NCBI GenBank assembly: GCA_013397795.1
Contig: VZTJ01004489.1
Location: 808,659-872,658, forward strand
DNA length: 64,000 nt
Origin: Orthonyx spaldingii
Taxonomy: Eukaryota; Chordata; Aves; Passeriformes; Orthonychidae
Direction: 5' to 3'
In this document: positions 48,193 to 61,261 of the stretch, piece after piece
How the letters are laid out: each line of letters opens with the position of its first letter
Numbering within the stretch: the stretch's first letter is position 1
Position numbers and translations under genes: made by a program
Notes under the pieces: model-generated
Databases searched by the model: none
Told to the model about the DNA's origin: nothing
What the model saw: the letters and a program-made list of their open reading frames with translations, nothing else

Positions 48193-51059
48193 ACTTTTGG
48201 CTGAGCCTGGTCCAGCCTGCGTGGGGAGGATGCTCTCCCTACAGGGGAAGGCTCTGTGCTGCACAGAGTGGCATAAGGTGCTTTCAACTCTATAAATTAA
48301 TTCATTGCAAAGATCTTGTGTGGATTTATTCCCTTTGAGTTAAAGCAAGGCACTCTAACACTTCAGCTTATATTACCAGTGGCTGCTACACTATCAGTTC
48401 TGTGTTATAAGGCAAATTCTCAGAATCTCTTCCCTTCTGTTCATTCCCTGTCAGGCTACTGCCTTGTGTGCTACAGCCTCCCGACATCAGCTGCTGTTAC
48501 AGCTAATTCCTACTGCTCACCTGAGCTATCAGCTGAAAAGAGGCTTTGCCAGCTTTACTCCTCAGTGAACCTCTTAAACCACTATCAACAGGGTGTCATA
48601 TGGCTGAAATAAAAATTAGAAATTTTAGCACTCACTGAATAATATTTACACCCAAAAATGAGACACTGTAAACATTTCATCCTTCAGAAAGCAAATTTTG
48701 ACAGCTTTTTCCTACACAGAATTACCAAAACTTATATTTCATGATCAAAAATTAGGAGCAAAATACTGAGTAAACAACAGGGAAAAAAAGAGTGCTTTCT
48801 CCATGAGAAGCAAACCTTACAATCTCATGAATGAAAGTGAGTGATGTTTCTTGTGTTCAGTGAATCTACACATAGCGTTCCTCTGTTGGTTCAGAAAACA
48901 ACTGGCTCTAAGCTAAATTAAACAGAAATTACCACATTGAGGCAGGTCATAAAACAGTGAGCATTTTAATAAGAGACTTGGAAAGAAAGGTCAAAGACAC
49001 TTCTTAAAAATTTATCATAAAATTTTCATACTTTTTGAATTTGTCATAAAACTTCTCTTTTCCAGAGAAATGCACACACTGTTTCTGGAGAGAAGAGCCA
49101 TTATCTGTTCAAGTAATTAACAAAGAAAAACTAAACTTCCTTTTAAAAGATTTACATTTTACTGGAACAAAAAAGTGACAAAAGACAGTCCTTTCTGTTT
49201 TCTGAAAATTTCTTGAAATAAAAATTACAGTCTGTTTCCCTGTGAGGAGTTTACCACACTTGGGTTAAGTCCATATAGCAGATGTAGGACAGAAAATGTT
49301 TTTGAAAGCATAACACAGACCTCCTAGTACAGACATTTTGGGTTGTAGGAAAAATGCCTAGGCTTTACACTGGAAAACAGAATTCAGTATATGTCCATGT
49401 CTTTGCCAGATTTGCTCAGTCTTGCAAAGTCAGGGGCAACAGTCTTATAAAACCAACCTCAGTTTTGTATAGTATATAAAAATATACAAATATACAACTA
49501 AATATATATGTTTGTTAATTTTCTCTCTCACTTCACTTCATCAGTCAGCCAGATTGACTTCAATACAAATTTTTGAATCTTATTTCTTCTTAATCACAAG
49601 GACTTCATGGATCTGTAATTAAAAATGTATTTTCCTGACTATACTATAAAAATATTTTAAGTATTTGACTAGATGCTGAAGACTGGCCATTTTCATGAAA
49701 GAGATAAAGAAATTTTAGTAATAAAATTGGCAGAATGGAAATCTTTGGGAAGTCACTGTATTCATGCTATAGTTCATATACAGGGGAAAGGTTGTGTGCC
49801 CAAATCCTTAATGTATTTCACAAATTAGCAGACATTTGAGAAAAAAAAGATCTTGCTGCCTTTCTTGGGGGGGATGTTTCACTCAGTATTGGGGTATTCT
49901 GTATCATTACTTAAAGAGCCACTGATTGATTGCATGCAGTCTGATCACAGTCTATGTTTCAGGAAAGAATTGTTCACTTATCTTTTGAAGTTTGATGCCT
50001 GGACATACAACCCTGATGCTAATAAAGCAGGATCTCTTTGTAAAATTTTACCCCCTAGGCCAGGAATTCAGTAATATACAGAAGTGAAAAAACTCTCCAA
50101 AATACCTATTAACCAAGATTCATAGAATCTAATTATTCATATTTTGCTAATATTAATTAAAATTTGCACTGAAGTCATACACATATTCCCTCTTTTCCCC
50201 AAAAAAAGATTTTACAAAGTCCATGATTTTCTAAGGTATACAGTTGGATATTCTGTCATGAAAAGAGGGACAAATAAGTACAAAAGCTCATGTCTTGATA
50301 AATAATGTCTAAGAAAATTAATGAATAATGAACACAGGAAAAATTTAGTTTTTGCCTTCTTTTTTTATGTTTGTGATGAAACTAGAAAATTTCATGTGAA
50401 GAGTTGTAATTACAGTCAATACATAAATATGAAAAAACCCCTAAAACCCAACACCATGTTTTAAAATGTGCTTCCAAACAACTGGACCATTGTGTGCTTT
50501 AAATCCATGTACCTGGCACACATTTGGGCTCAATTAGGGCTACACAACTTAGTCCTGTAGAACAGTTATTTTTAAAAAAATGCTACATAAGCTTGAGCTA
50601 AATTTTCTGAAATTTGGAATTATTTTTGTCTCTTTATTCTTTTTATGTACTTCTTCAGCCGGAAACATCAAAATATTTGGACTAGTCCTGTGGTAGTTCC
50701 TCAGGTATGAGTCTGGTTACCTTGAGCTTTTGCTGGAGTAAGGGACTCAGGGCCATTCCCATGCTACAATGTGTGGTGTTTTCTCAAGGATACAGAATAC
50801 AGCTGTCAAAACCTTTTCTTTCCACAAACATGCAAATGTTTCACATAGCTGAAAAATAAAGTTTTTTAATATGCTATTAATTGTTTATTAAGATTATTTC
50901 TGAATGAAATGATGGAGACTAACTTAGTGCTGAAGAAGATGAAAAGTAGTTCAAGGTAATAGAGAAAAGATTATTGTCATAACACTGCCTGAGCAGGAAG
51001 TCTGGGGCTGAACAGAGTTTATTTTAGAAAAAACCCAGAAATTAAATCCTCCAGAGACC

Positions 51060-51180
51060 AGAAGTGGCATTCAGAGTCTTCCACATTAAGGTCACCAGTT
51101 CAAACCCAGAGTAGGTCACTTACCAAGTGGTCATTACCAACTCATGGTTGGTCAATGAGCTGGTGATCTCATGGACAGGA
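51060..51180 (+). mobile_element. Possible tRNA-derived SINE relic
   Basis: GTTCAAACC (51098-51106) fits the internal RNA polymerase III B box (GWTCRANNC), and TGGCATTCAG (51065-51074) is a loose A-box match 33 bases upstream, close to the spacing in tRNA-derived promoters. The following 'gtaggtcacttaccaagtgg' shows no cloverleaf, so this is not a tRNA gene. The family is not identified. Confidence 0.25.
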
Positions 51181-52169
51181 ATCCACACCACTAAAACCTC
51201 TGCCACAATTGGCACCTTTACTGAATATTTCACTAAAGAAACCAAGGACTGGGCTGAGTGCAGAGACAGAACAATATTTTCACCATAAGAGGTGACGCCT
51301 CAAAAAACAGGTTAGTAGGATTTATGGTAAGCTTGTCTAAGCTGAAAGTTACTGTTCACATTCATAACCAATAATCAAGAAAGAAAACATCTGTGACAAA
51401 TTCCTTCTGACCTGTGTTAGTGTTGTGATGCCCAAATACATTTCCAAATAAATTCTAGATAAACAAGTTATTTCTGTTTCTTTCATCAGAGTAGTGATTT
51501 CTGTATTGCTTCAAGAGAAGAAGACCACGTAATTATGCTCATATGGAACCCATTTCTTCCCCTCTCCAAACAATAATTTTAGATGTTGATTTCATTGCCA
51601 GGAAGAATATTCAGTTTGCAACTAGATGAAGAAAGGTTTTCTAATAATACTTGGCTTTTTGTATTTTCATACACAAAAGGACGTTCCAAACACTCACAGA
51701 ATCTTTAAGAACATGTGCAAAGCAAGTGAAACAAAAATATCAGGACATTGTTATGATTCTGAGGCTCAGAAACACACTGCAGAATCCGCTCCTTCTCTAC
51801 AGCTCTTTGTTTTAAAGCACCAGCTTAGTTTGGTATGTTACCATAAATTTGTGAAGATACAGATGTGAAAATTGGTATTCCTGACTCTTCAGACTCTGGA
51901 AAGCTAGCAATGAGCAAAATGTATAGCTCTGATCATCTCATACACACTGCAGATCCTATTATTGTATAGCTCAAGAAATAAAGTACTTTCCCCAGACTTT
52001 ATAGAAAAAAAAAATTTACAGTAGCCATACCCTCAGTATTTGTTGGTCACACAAACAGTTAGGGCCTTGTTATAACAAATAAATATCTAGCTAATAAAAT
52101 ATTCTGTGGTCATCTCCTACCAGCTTCATTTTCTGGCCCTTGGTTTTGACACTGAAGAAAATGGTGATC

Positions 52170-52562
52170 AGTTTTGATCGCTATCAAATCATGCTGTTCA
52201 AGGTTTTGTAGAGTTCTTTTGTATCACCCCCGAGGCTGGAGTAGCCCTAGCCTTCTCCACTGCTCTTCCTGTGCAAGCTACACACCTCTGGTCATCCTGC
52301 ATCTCTTCTCTGTGCCTTCTCAAGTTCTAACAATCACTCCTCAGAGGAAGGTAGGGAGACTATAACTGCACACATCATTGAGGTTGTGAATGAACTGTGC
52401 ATAATGCTCTTTCCACTTTTTTCCCATCCTTAAAAGAAGCATTTTCTTTGCTTGGAAAACTGCTACTGAGCATTGAGCTGATATTTTGGTCTCTATAACA
52501 GCATCAAGGTCTCATTCCTGAGCAGCTGAATTCAGTTCAGAATCTACTATTTTATCTGTTAA
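52170..52562 (-). mobile_element. Ancient CR1/L3-like LINE 3' fragment
   Basis: Read on the plus strand, blocks occur in the order of the reverse complement of old CR1 elements: 'ctggtcatcctgcatctctt', 'ctctgtgccttctcaagttc', 'ataactgcacacatcattga', 'gagcattgagctgatatttt', 'catcaaggtctcattcctga', 'agcagctgaattcagttcag', 'aatctactattttatctgtt'. This corresponds to the 'cccttctctgtaccttttcc ... aactgcacacagtattcaag ... ccaagatctctttcttgag ... ccatcattttgtatgta' series typical of ancient amniote CR1/L3. Many substitutions and indels, and no open frame, place it far earlier than the passerine copy near 3.85 kb. Confidence 0.72.
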
Positions 52563-53026
52563 AAATGAATTTTATCGTAGACCATGCTCCTTCACTGGAA
52601 CAAGTCAGACAAGAAGTAACAGCTCCAGTCCAGTTTGAACACATGAAGAAATAAAAGATAAAACTGTAGTTGAGAACTGGATTGCTAACAAAATAAAACC
52701 AGGAGCAAGAAAGCTGTTGAGATAAACTTTTGAGACTGACTTTATTTGACTGTCAATAGTGATCCTGGAGCAATGAGAACTCTGAGCTTGGCCACAGAGA
52801 AGACATCATAAGTGCTGCACTGGGATTTTAATGTCGGTGGAAAAAAAGTAATACCAGAGGTGTACATCCGAGAACATTTTTGGTTATGTATTACAGTTAT
52901 GTTTGTCTATTTGCATGACAGAATATAGGAAATCAGGAGTTCTCATTATCTTACATAGTTGACAATAGTGAAGATATTACTGCACTTCACTGTGCAGTAC
53001 AAACAGTCACTGTTACTGGCATTGGT

Positions 53027-53110
53027 AATGAGAAGTATCAAGGTTGAAAGATGAGGCACTGGTCTAAAGTTCCCAAGAAATTCAGTCTGAGTCTGGGACT
53101 TAGGAAAACC
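53027..53110 (-). mobile_element. Probable MIR SINE relic
   Basis: 'gaaagatgaggcactggtct', 'aaagttcccaagaaattcag' and 'tctgagtctgggacttagga' follow the reverse-read MIR core (gaggcac..., cccaaggtcacacag, agtcagtggcagagctgggacttgaac). Divergence is high, and the ends cannot be fixed by eye. Confidence 0.45.
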
Positions 53111-56100
53111 ACACTGACATTTTGGTGAAGAAAGCTTTCCCAGCAGCTGGGGACTTTTGGCACATTAGTTGCAAATCTTAAAGACCATTTGAGATTTATT
53201 GAAACTCGAAATAGTACATATGTCTTTCTAGAGTTGGCAATTTTGGTTATTATGACATTTCTGCTAAATTCTGTTTGAGTGGAAAGACAGCCTTCTTGTT
53301 TCTAAGGCCTTTGATTGGCTTTTGGAAAAAAATAAGTTAACACTCAAGTCCATTTGGTGTGATCTAAGGCCAGTAATTCAAACTCATTACTCCTCAGCTT
53401 TCCGTGTGATTTAGGAACAGTAAAAAGACTCTTGTTCACATGTGGGTTTTTCTCACAATATATGACTGATTGCATCAGAGCTATTCTAGCAAAGGCTTTC
53501 TCATAGAGCTTCCATTTCATAATTATGTTCTTAATTGTAATCTTTTCAGCTCATTTTCTCTTTCTACTAATTTCTACACTGCCAAGTACACAGAGTTTTG
53601 GGTTCTGTGCACAAGTACCACATGTGGCTAGTTCCTGTAATGTTGAAATGACTACAAAAACTGCTTTGCCCTTTCTTCTCTCTCCCATGAGTAGACTGCC
53701 ATGGCTGCCACCTCAAAGCCAAAATGGATGCCAGATTGAGACTCAGGTCTAATGCACAAAATAAACAAAATAAAGCTGCTTATAGACATTTACATGAAGT
53801 GAGCCATTCATAGAATGATGAGAATCTTTTTCAGTGTTTAAGGTATCTATTATTTTTCAAATGTATTTGAACCAGAAGTATTAGGTCACGTCCAAGAGTA
53901 GGTCTAAGCCACATGACAGTGTAAGAACAGTTTCACAACAGGGCATTCAAATGTTATCTCCCCTCTACAGTGGCAGTGACTATTGGAGCAAGATTCTTCC
54001 TTGAGTCTATCCTGATACACAGCAGCTATTTTCATATTATAAACATACACAACACATTGTTAAAAACTGTAAAATCAAGTAAGACATTTGAAAGCCCCTT
54101 CTAGAAGACCCTCAGTAAAACAGGAAACTTTATCAACACATCTTACAACACGTAATGCCCCAAACTTCCCTTTTCAAGGGAAAGAAAACCTGTCCATTTC
54201 TCAGCTCTACCACGAGCTCACATGAAGTACCACAGTTTATGACTTGCCCTAAAAGATTTTGTGTGAATCTGGCTATAGATGAATTCTCTCTACACACAAG
54301 TCTCACTTGTCCTCTCTCCTTCCCCTGTCATTTGCAAGGCATTCAGCAGAGAACACATTTATACCTTTGCTAATGGAACCCTCTGGGACTGAAGGATGCC
54401 ACAGGTTGCAAACCTGGCACACTGTCCATCCTACACTCCCTGCTGTTGAGCCCTGTAAAGGATCCAAGCAAGAAAAAGCCAAAATAAACCAAGAAAACAA
54501 ATTTTTTTTTTTCCATGTCTCACTGAAGCAGTGGGCTTAACAAAACTTCAGACAGCACTTACTCCAGAATTCTTATTGAGAGCCCCTAATTTTTCCTCAG
54601 GATAAAAAATTAGTTTCTGAGCCTCGTCAAAGCAATCCTAATTTGCAGGACAGAGACAACCAGTGCATCTTGGATGAATACTAACAATTCTTTTCTTCCT
54701 AATCTGAAGAGTTCATCTCTAGGCTGAGGCAGGGCTCTCTACGCACATGACACAGGCTAAGGACCAACTTGTAACTTCCTGTTCACGTTGGCTCACTGGT
54801 TTGTTTACTTGACATTTTCACATATCAGTTACTTAAAGAAATGAAACGTGCTCTAGTGTTCTTTTCTAGGAAAGCATTCTGAAACCAGCACACATTCCTG
54901 GATGCCTCCAAGTCTGGGTATCAAATGCTAGTAAAGGTATGCAAAACTGAGACTGAGTGAAGATATTACAGATGATAATGATCCTAAACAAATGCAATTT
55001 AGCGGGTGGGCAGGCAGGACCTAAATGCCCCCAGTATACAGCAAATGGCAAGTTATTATTTCTGTAATACAAAGTCTGGCATGAAGTACAGTCAGCTCAC
55101 ATGACTGTTGCTATTTATTAATAAAATCCAGATGTGTTCCTCTGGGTCCGAGTTTTGCACAAAACCAGATTGTGTTGGAAATAGGTCATCTCCATCAGAC
55201 CTTCCACAGCGTTATAACTTCTTTTTGTTTGGGATACATTATTCCTGAGCCTTCAAAAATATTTTTCACCAGCAAAAACAGCATGCTAAATAGTCACATT
55301 CATTTATATGAATATCATGTGTATATTTGTATCACATTGGCAAGCAATCATTTGTCATCAGTCTTTGGCTTGCAAAAACCAACAGCCCTGTATTGTGTGG
55401 AGACTTTTTGGAAGTTTGTTACCCTGTTCAGGCTGCTATCATGACAGAATCTTGATCCGAGATATTTTGAGTCTCTAAGGGTCTGTTAGGTAAGACTCAG
55501 TTGGGCGTCAGCAGTGTTAGCTATCTCCCATCATTGTTTTTGGCAGGGCCACCTAATCACAGGACTGAGCTTTCCCATTGTAAATCCTTTGGCTGTGAGA
55601 TATCCATCAGATGTTTTCACAGCTCCCACACTAGCCATAAGCACTTGATGAATACTTTGACACAGTCAGGAAGATGCAGTGAAGCTACACCGAATTGTGA
55701 CATTCACTAATGCTCTAGTGCTGTTTTTGTTCAGACATACACTGAACAGATGGTCCAGCCTGTTCGGGAATGGATAAGAAACTTTTAACTAGCTTCTGAT
55801 GACCATCAATATTTGCAAAACACATCCATGCAGCTCCATGCAGTATCATTTACAAATCACTCCCCAGAATGCCACAGACCATCCAGTCCATCCAGCTTCA
55901 CCTCTGAAATGCGTATTCCCCAGCTGGTTTTTGCAGTGACTCACTCAGAAAGGGTTAGTATTACAGCTCATCATGGATGAAAGGAGACTTGGGTGAATCC
56001 CAATGGCTGGTTCTCTCCCTCTCAGAATAATTGGGACACGGGCCAGTCCTTCCCATGCACACCAGCTGTGCACTCCTTAGCCATTGCTAAGCAGACAGAT

Positions 56101-58936
56101 GCATAATCTGGAACAGCTAGTTGCTGTCAGTCAGCTGGCTCTTATTACATCAGGCACAGGATATTCTCCAGGACATTTTACAAGGCAAGGGGCTCTCAAG
56201 AGAACTTCTTGACTGTGCCACATGCGAATAAGTCAAGCAGAGAGGAACCAAAACAAAATAAAAAAGAATAAGTTCAGTTTTCCTCTAAATAGCAATCCAC
56301 TGAAGCATGCATAGCAAAGGTTTTTAAATCTCTGCATCTGAGCTCTTGTACACAGTTCCCTAGCAGAAAACAATGTCCCTAAGCCTACTCAAGAGGTTCC
56401 TCTTCCTGCATCCTGGAACAGTTCAAGTCACCACTTGTGGAAGCCAATGTCACTGCAGTGACCATCCTGCTTTTGCTGAGCTTCCTCACCCTACCTAATT
56501 AGCCCATACCTGGAGCAGGTGCAGGTTCTCCAGGGTTATGCCAGACAATTTGTGTTGTTGTACCTGCAAAGATCTGACTCTCACAAAGGACACCTTTGAA
56601 AGCCTGCACAAGCAAAAGGGCTCACAGCACAGAGGGAGAGTAACTGAAGCCACAGGTGTTAACACAGGCCCTGCTCTTTGTGCAAAAACACACTGCCTAT
56701 GGACTGTGCCTTCCATGGGGATCCCTCACCTGGCCAGAGCTGTAATGCAAGAGCCAAGAAAATCAATACATAAAGAAAGAGATCAGCTCCTCTCTAGCAA
56801 ATGCAGTCAAGTGAATCAAGATGACGTTTCTATTTTGGATCTTGTCATCGTCCTGTCAGTGTTACAGTGGACAAACTTCACAAAACCCTTCAATTACTAT
56901 TCTGTACCTAACGATGGTGATTTACAAACTGTTTAGCATCCATTGGTCTTTTGTCAAATGCAAGAAGATTTTCTAAAGAACTCAGCATGTACTTTTAAAA
57001 ATCTATCTCTGTATTTTGGGACTTTCCTTTCACATCCTGGTCCAAAGGAAATGGCTGTGTGTGGAGTTCTAAGTACTGCTGGTTCTACAACATCTTTTAT
57101 ATTCCCAAGAGGAAGATCTCTATATTTCAGAAATGACATAACATACTAAATATCAGCAAAATAAATTACTCCTTTCAATTCACTTTGAGAGTTAAGAGGC
57201 AGACTTTAAAATTCAGCGCATATGCATAACCCCTCATAGTAAAAATAATCTGTCAAAATGTCATTTATAAGGCATTTAATCTTCCAGGGTATATTAAGTT
57301 TAAGACATTTAATAGTAATCTTTTTTAGACAGGCTGAACACTACAGTTTGCATGACTTTTTAAAAACTCTTCATCAGGACACCATATCTCTTAGAAAAAA
57401 AAAAAAATCTGTGTAGAGGGAAATACTTCTTTTACTAAAAAAATACCTTTGTCACAAAAAAAATCATGAGGTGATAGGACTATAAATGGGCCATAGACAT
57501 TGGGTTTTTTTATCTTTTTTTTCCTCAGCTGGAAAGAGTAACTTCCTGGATTCAAGAATATGTTGTGGACCTGCATACATATCCACATATCATTTCAAAC
57601 TGGAACACTGGAGACAACTACAGTTGGGAACTGGAACAAGCACAACAGTGACTGTGGTGATTCAGTTTCCTTTCAATTAGAGCAGGTTGGAAAAATTCTT
57701 ACTAAATAGTGTTTCATTGGAATTCAATGATTTGGCCAGTTTAGAACTTTTCACAGACATGGTTTAATTTCAAAGACAGTGTGAGAGACCCTAAGCAGCC
57801 TCCAATATGAACCTCACTGCCAAGGAGGTTTTAAAACTTGGGTCCTTGCTGGCTACCTTGTCCAGGTTGTTGACAGCCCATTTAGCAAGTTGCTGGGAAC
57901 TTGGATTTGCAGGGCCTGCCTGGAGATCCCCAGCTGTTCTTTCCCAAACCAGTGCAAGAGCTCTGTCCCCATTAATAGGATATTCCATGTGTTTTCCTTC
58001 TATTTCTTCAAATGGAACAAACACAAATGTCAAATCAAGAAAAAACTCTCAGAAAAAAATTTCCTACTTTTATATCTGAGTGATTCCAATATTAAGGAAT
58101 ATAATTAAAATATTAAAAATCCACTTCATTGGAATTAGATATGGGGACTACCGTCATTAATAAATACAAACCAGATAATGTGTAAAAAAATTATGTCTTC
58201 AATAGAAGCTACTTTTTGCTGATGTATTTTTACATCATTCATTTGTAAAGTATGATAATAGAATTCTGATTCCTTTGTCAAAATACAAAATGAAATCAGT
58301 AATACTACACCCCAGGGGAAAGGAAAATCATTGCCATGCCATCCTTCATGGTGTTTGGACATTAAAGGCAAAACCAAAGTCCTGTTAATTATCATTGATA
58401 TTTATGCAGTGCCCACAGGTCGAAAGTGACATGATAGTCTCGTTCTATTATGCCTCATAATTTTCTATTCCAGAGAGCACTAAATTGGCTTAGATGCAAC
58501 CAAAGAATGGAAAAAGAAACAGAACTACAGGCTGAGATCATAGAAATACCAGAATGAATTATTGCCCAGTTCTCAATTTGAATTTATGAATACAAAAAAA
58601 ATCAGTGACTGCAGAAGTTCCTCCTTTGTTTGTAACTCTTTTGGAACACTCCAGACACAGAATTTTTTCCTGGATTTCGATTTGCACTGAGCTCTTGCAT
58701 TTTTTTAAATTTTGAAAAGTTAAGGGATAGCAGAGAATTTGAACCTCTGCAAATAATCTAAGTTCTTTTAAATCTTATTTGTATTTGGCACTGATGAAAA
58801 GTTACAAAGAAGAAAATAGGAAAACCATCAACAAATCACAATCTTTTAGATTTTTGTTTTTGAGGAATGAAAAATACATTTTTCAGACTGATTTAATATT
58901 TTATTCTCTCTGCCTACCTTCCATGCCTGTAAAATG

Positions 58937-58969
58937 ACATGTTATCAACATGTTACCAACATGTTAGCA
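58937..58969 (+). repeat. 11 bp tandem repeat, three units
   Basis: ACATGTTATCA, ACATGTTACCA and ACATGTTAGCA follow one another with a single variable position in each. A small minisatellite-like array; ACATGT is itself a palindrome, so the array also presents three evenly spaced palindromic words about one helical turn apart. Confidence 0.8.
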
Positions 58970-59242
58970 TGGTCCTTCTTAAAGGAGTTAAAGATGTAAA
59001 GAAAATTAAGCTACTGCCATTATCTTTAAAGTGTTGCCCATCAAACACATGCAGTGGAACAGGACTTTAGATATGCCTCGTACTCTGACTATTTACCCTT
59101 TTCAGTTTTTTTTTTCTCCCACTGAAACTGCTCCCAGTGAGAATAAAAATGATTCCCAGCCAGAAAACAGAGATGGTGTTGAAAGTTCCACCCTCACTTT
59201 CAGTTCCAGCCACCAACAGCAACGAATTTCATTTCAACTGAA

Positions 59243-59260
59243 TTTTTTTTTTTTTTTTTT
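59243..59260. repeat. Poly-T run (18)
   Basis: Eighteen consecutive T followed by AAACAAG. A homopolymer; it could be the tail of a minus-strand retrocopy, but the sequence to its right (59261-59520) has no recognisable source gene. Confidence 0.9.
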
Positions 59261-61202
59261 AAACAAGAGTTACAATTTCAATGGTTACGGAGGGTGACAG
59301 TAGCAGTGCTAGAAGTTGTTCAGATACTGGATCCACTGCGAAAGCTTTGAAAAGAAACCCTTCAAAGTACACAGGTCCCACGCCATCAATGTCAGCCCCA
59401 GTTAGCTGAGCTTGGGGCACAACATCTGGGCTTTCCCTACACCTCTTCCACCCCCCTGGGCAGCCTTCTCCAGTACTTGCCAACAGCAATGTTGCATTGG
59501 GTGCTGACTGGTCTCACTTCATACAAGACCTCAAACAATGCCTCAGTCATGATCCTGTAAGAACATTTAGCCATGATGGCTCTGGATTCAGTCTAGATCC
59601 TAAATAGGCATTATAGGTCTCTCTGGGTAACATTGCTCGAAATGGTCTATACAGCAGATTTCATGGAAATTACATATCAGGTAATCCCTGTATGCTCTGT
59701 ATGTTTCCCTGGTAGAGTCCCCCTGGAAGTATCTCAATACAGATAGTGGACATTTCATCCTGCCTCTGTCCTACCATGTCCTACAAATCCTGTGTGACTT
59801 CACTTGTATTTGAGTGAGAAACCTTGATTTCTAAATTTAAATCAACATTTTAGGAACTGCCAAAAGGTCACACTGTCAATAGAAAAGCTTTTATGCCCAG
59901 AATTGCTTGTCTGTAAATATGCCAGAAGCTTCTATTTATATCTCATAACTAATAATAATGGGTGTGGATTCAAGAACTCCAGGTTTAGTCACATGCCTGT
60001 CTCAGATACCCTGCCATAAAGTTTCATTCTTCCTGTATGCTATAGAATAGCTTCTAAGAAATATGTTTCCCTTGTCACAGAATCTGTCAAGAAAAGTAAA
60101 AATGTTATAAATTAAATTTTTAGCAGAAAGAAATTAATCAAGATAGCATTTTGAACCAAAAATGATTTTTTTTTTCTGCAGTGCTCCTGTATTTTTCAAT
60201 GTGAAATTTTTTATCTTCTCTTGCAAGTTAGCATAATTTATTAGAATACTGCAGTTACCAGGAAGAAATACCACTCAGTCAACTCTCTTTTTATTCCAGT
60301 ATTCTTAATTTCTACAAGTGGGAGGAAGAAGCTTGCTAAAACTGCTGGTTTTGCTCATCTGAATCACCATCCACACACACAGGCTACAGTTTTGCCTCTG
60401 TCTCAAATGGATGCAGGTCTTTCTGATGAGTCATAATAAAGAAAGGGAATTATGTAAAAAGTATTCCTCCTTCAACATATCAGGGTGAATTGAAAATAAT
60501 AAGAAATGCTGTTTTCATTGACAACACGGAATTGTGCTTTGAGGCATGGAAAGGAAACCTGGCTACTCAAAAGCAATACACTTATGCACAGGCAACTACA
60601 TCATGTATTTTCTTTCTCCCTATTTCAGTATCATATGCAAAAATAAATTAGATTTTGTGCCAAACATGCTGAACTGGAAGCGGTCCTAGTGCTCTGAAGA
60701 TGCCTAGAGGACCTCCATGAAATGTCCCACTACAAAGCTGTCATATATGCAGAGTTATACACATTGCAAGCCTGGCAGATTTTCCTTTATGGAGGCAAAG
60801 CAGTACAGTATGGGAGAAAGTGGCATAATTTGTAGGTAGGGAACTGTATACAGTTGAATTGGCAGCTCTTGGTGTTAAGATTCACTTACATGTAATGGAT
60901 CTGGACACAGCATTTCCACGTGTCTTTATAAGGCACACAATTGACCCAAGTAAGTCTTTTGCAATTACTCAGGTGTATATGGTTGACCAAACTGGACTCT
61001 GTACATGTATTAATGGCAATTTATAGTTTTAATTTCAATTCTATTTAGTGGCCAAGATACAATATTTCAGTGTGATGGGGTTATTCCATGTCACTCTGGT
61101 TCTTTTCCATTTATAAACTTCCTCAAGTTTGGTGGACTTGGTTCTGCCCTGAGCTTTCCCATTACACTGCAGAGAAAATGGTCCTGTAACTGTGCTGCTT
61201 TT

Positions 61203-61261
61203 AAGGGTTTTGGTTGGGTGGGGGTTTTGTCGTTATTGGTTGGTTGGTTGGGGTTTTTTTG
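61203..61261 (-). repeat. G/T-rich tract with TTGG units
   Basis: The plus strand is G and T almost throughout, with three to four TTGG units at about 61236-61251 and G-runs at 61215-61224 and 61250-61253. On the minus strand it belongs to the same A/C-rich class as the tracts near 12.0, 25.6, 33.6 and 45.8 kb. Confidence 0.75.

Larger units (their letters stand above)
45898..52169. other. Unique AT-rich non-coding sequence
   Basis: No gene seen. Two repeat relics inside are listed separately (48091-48192 and 51060-51180). A short 'actcaagtcaatggaaatgc' word at 47606-47625 resembles the old amniote repeat discussed at 16716. Open frames stay under 100 codons and match nothing. Confidence 0.5.

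Noticed and set aside
50117..50130. CR1-like octamer 'attcatagaatc'
   Set aside because: No CR1 body follows on either side, so the octamer alone is chance.
51065..51135. tRNA gene
   Set aside because: B-box-like word is present but no acceptor, D, anticodon or T-stem pairing can be drawn.
56538..56936. 132-codon plus-strand open frame
   Set aside because: No domain, signal peptide or recognisable motif; an overlapping frame is open on the other strand. Its length is not exceptional for the best of many frames in 64 kb.
57791..58033. 80-codon minus-strand open frame with a protein-like look (Lys/Asp/Ala mix) and a possible acceptor just before it
   Set aside because: It starts at TTG, has stops right outside, matches no family I recognise, and the opposite strand is equally open over 90 codons. 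A protein search with residues 10-70 would settle it.
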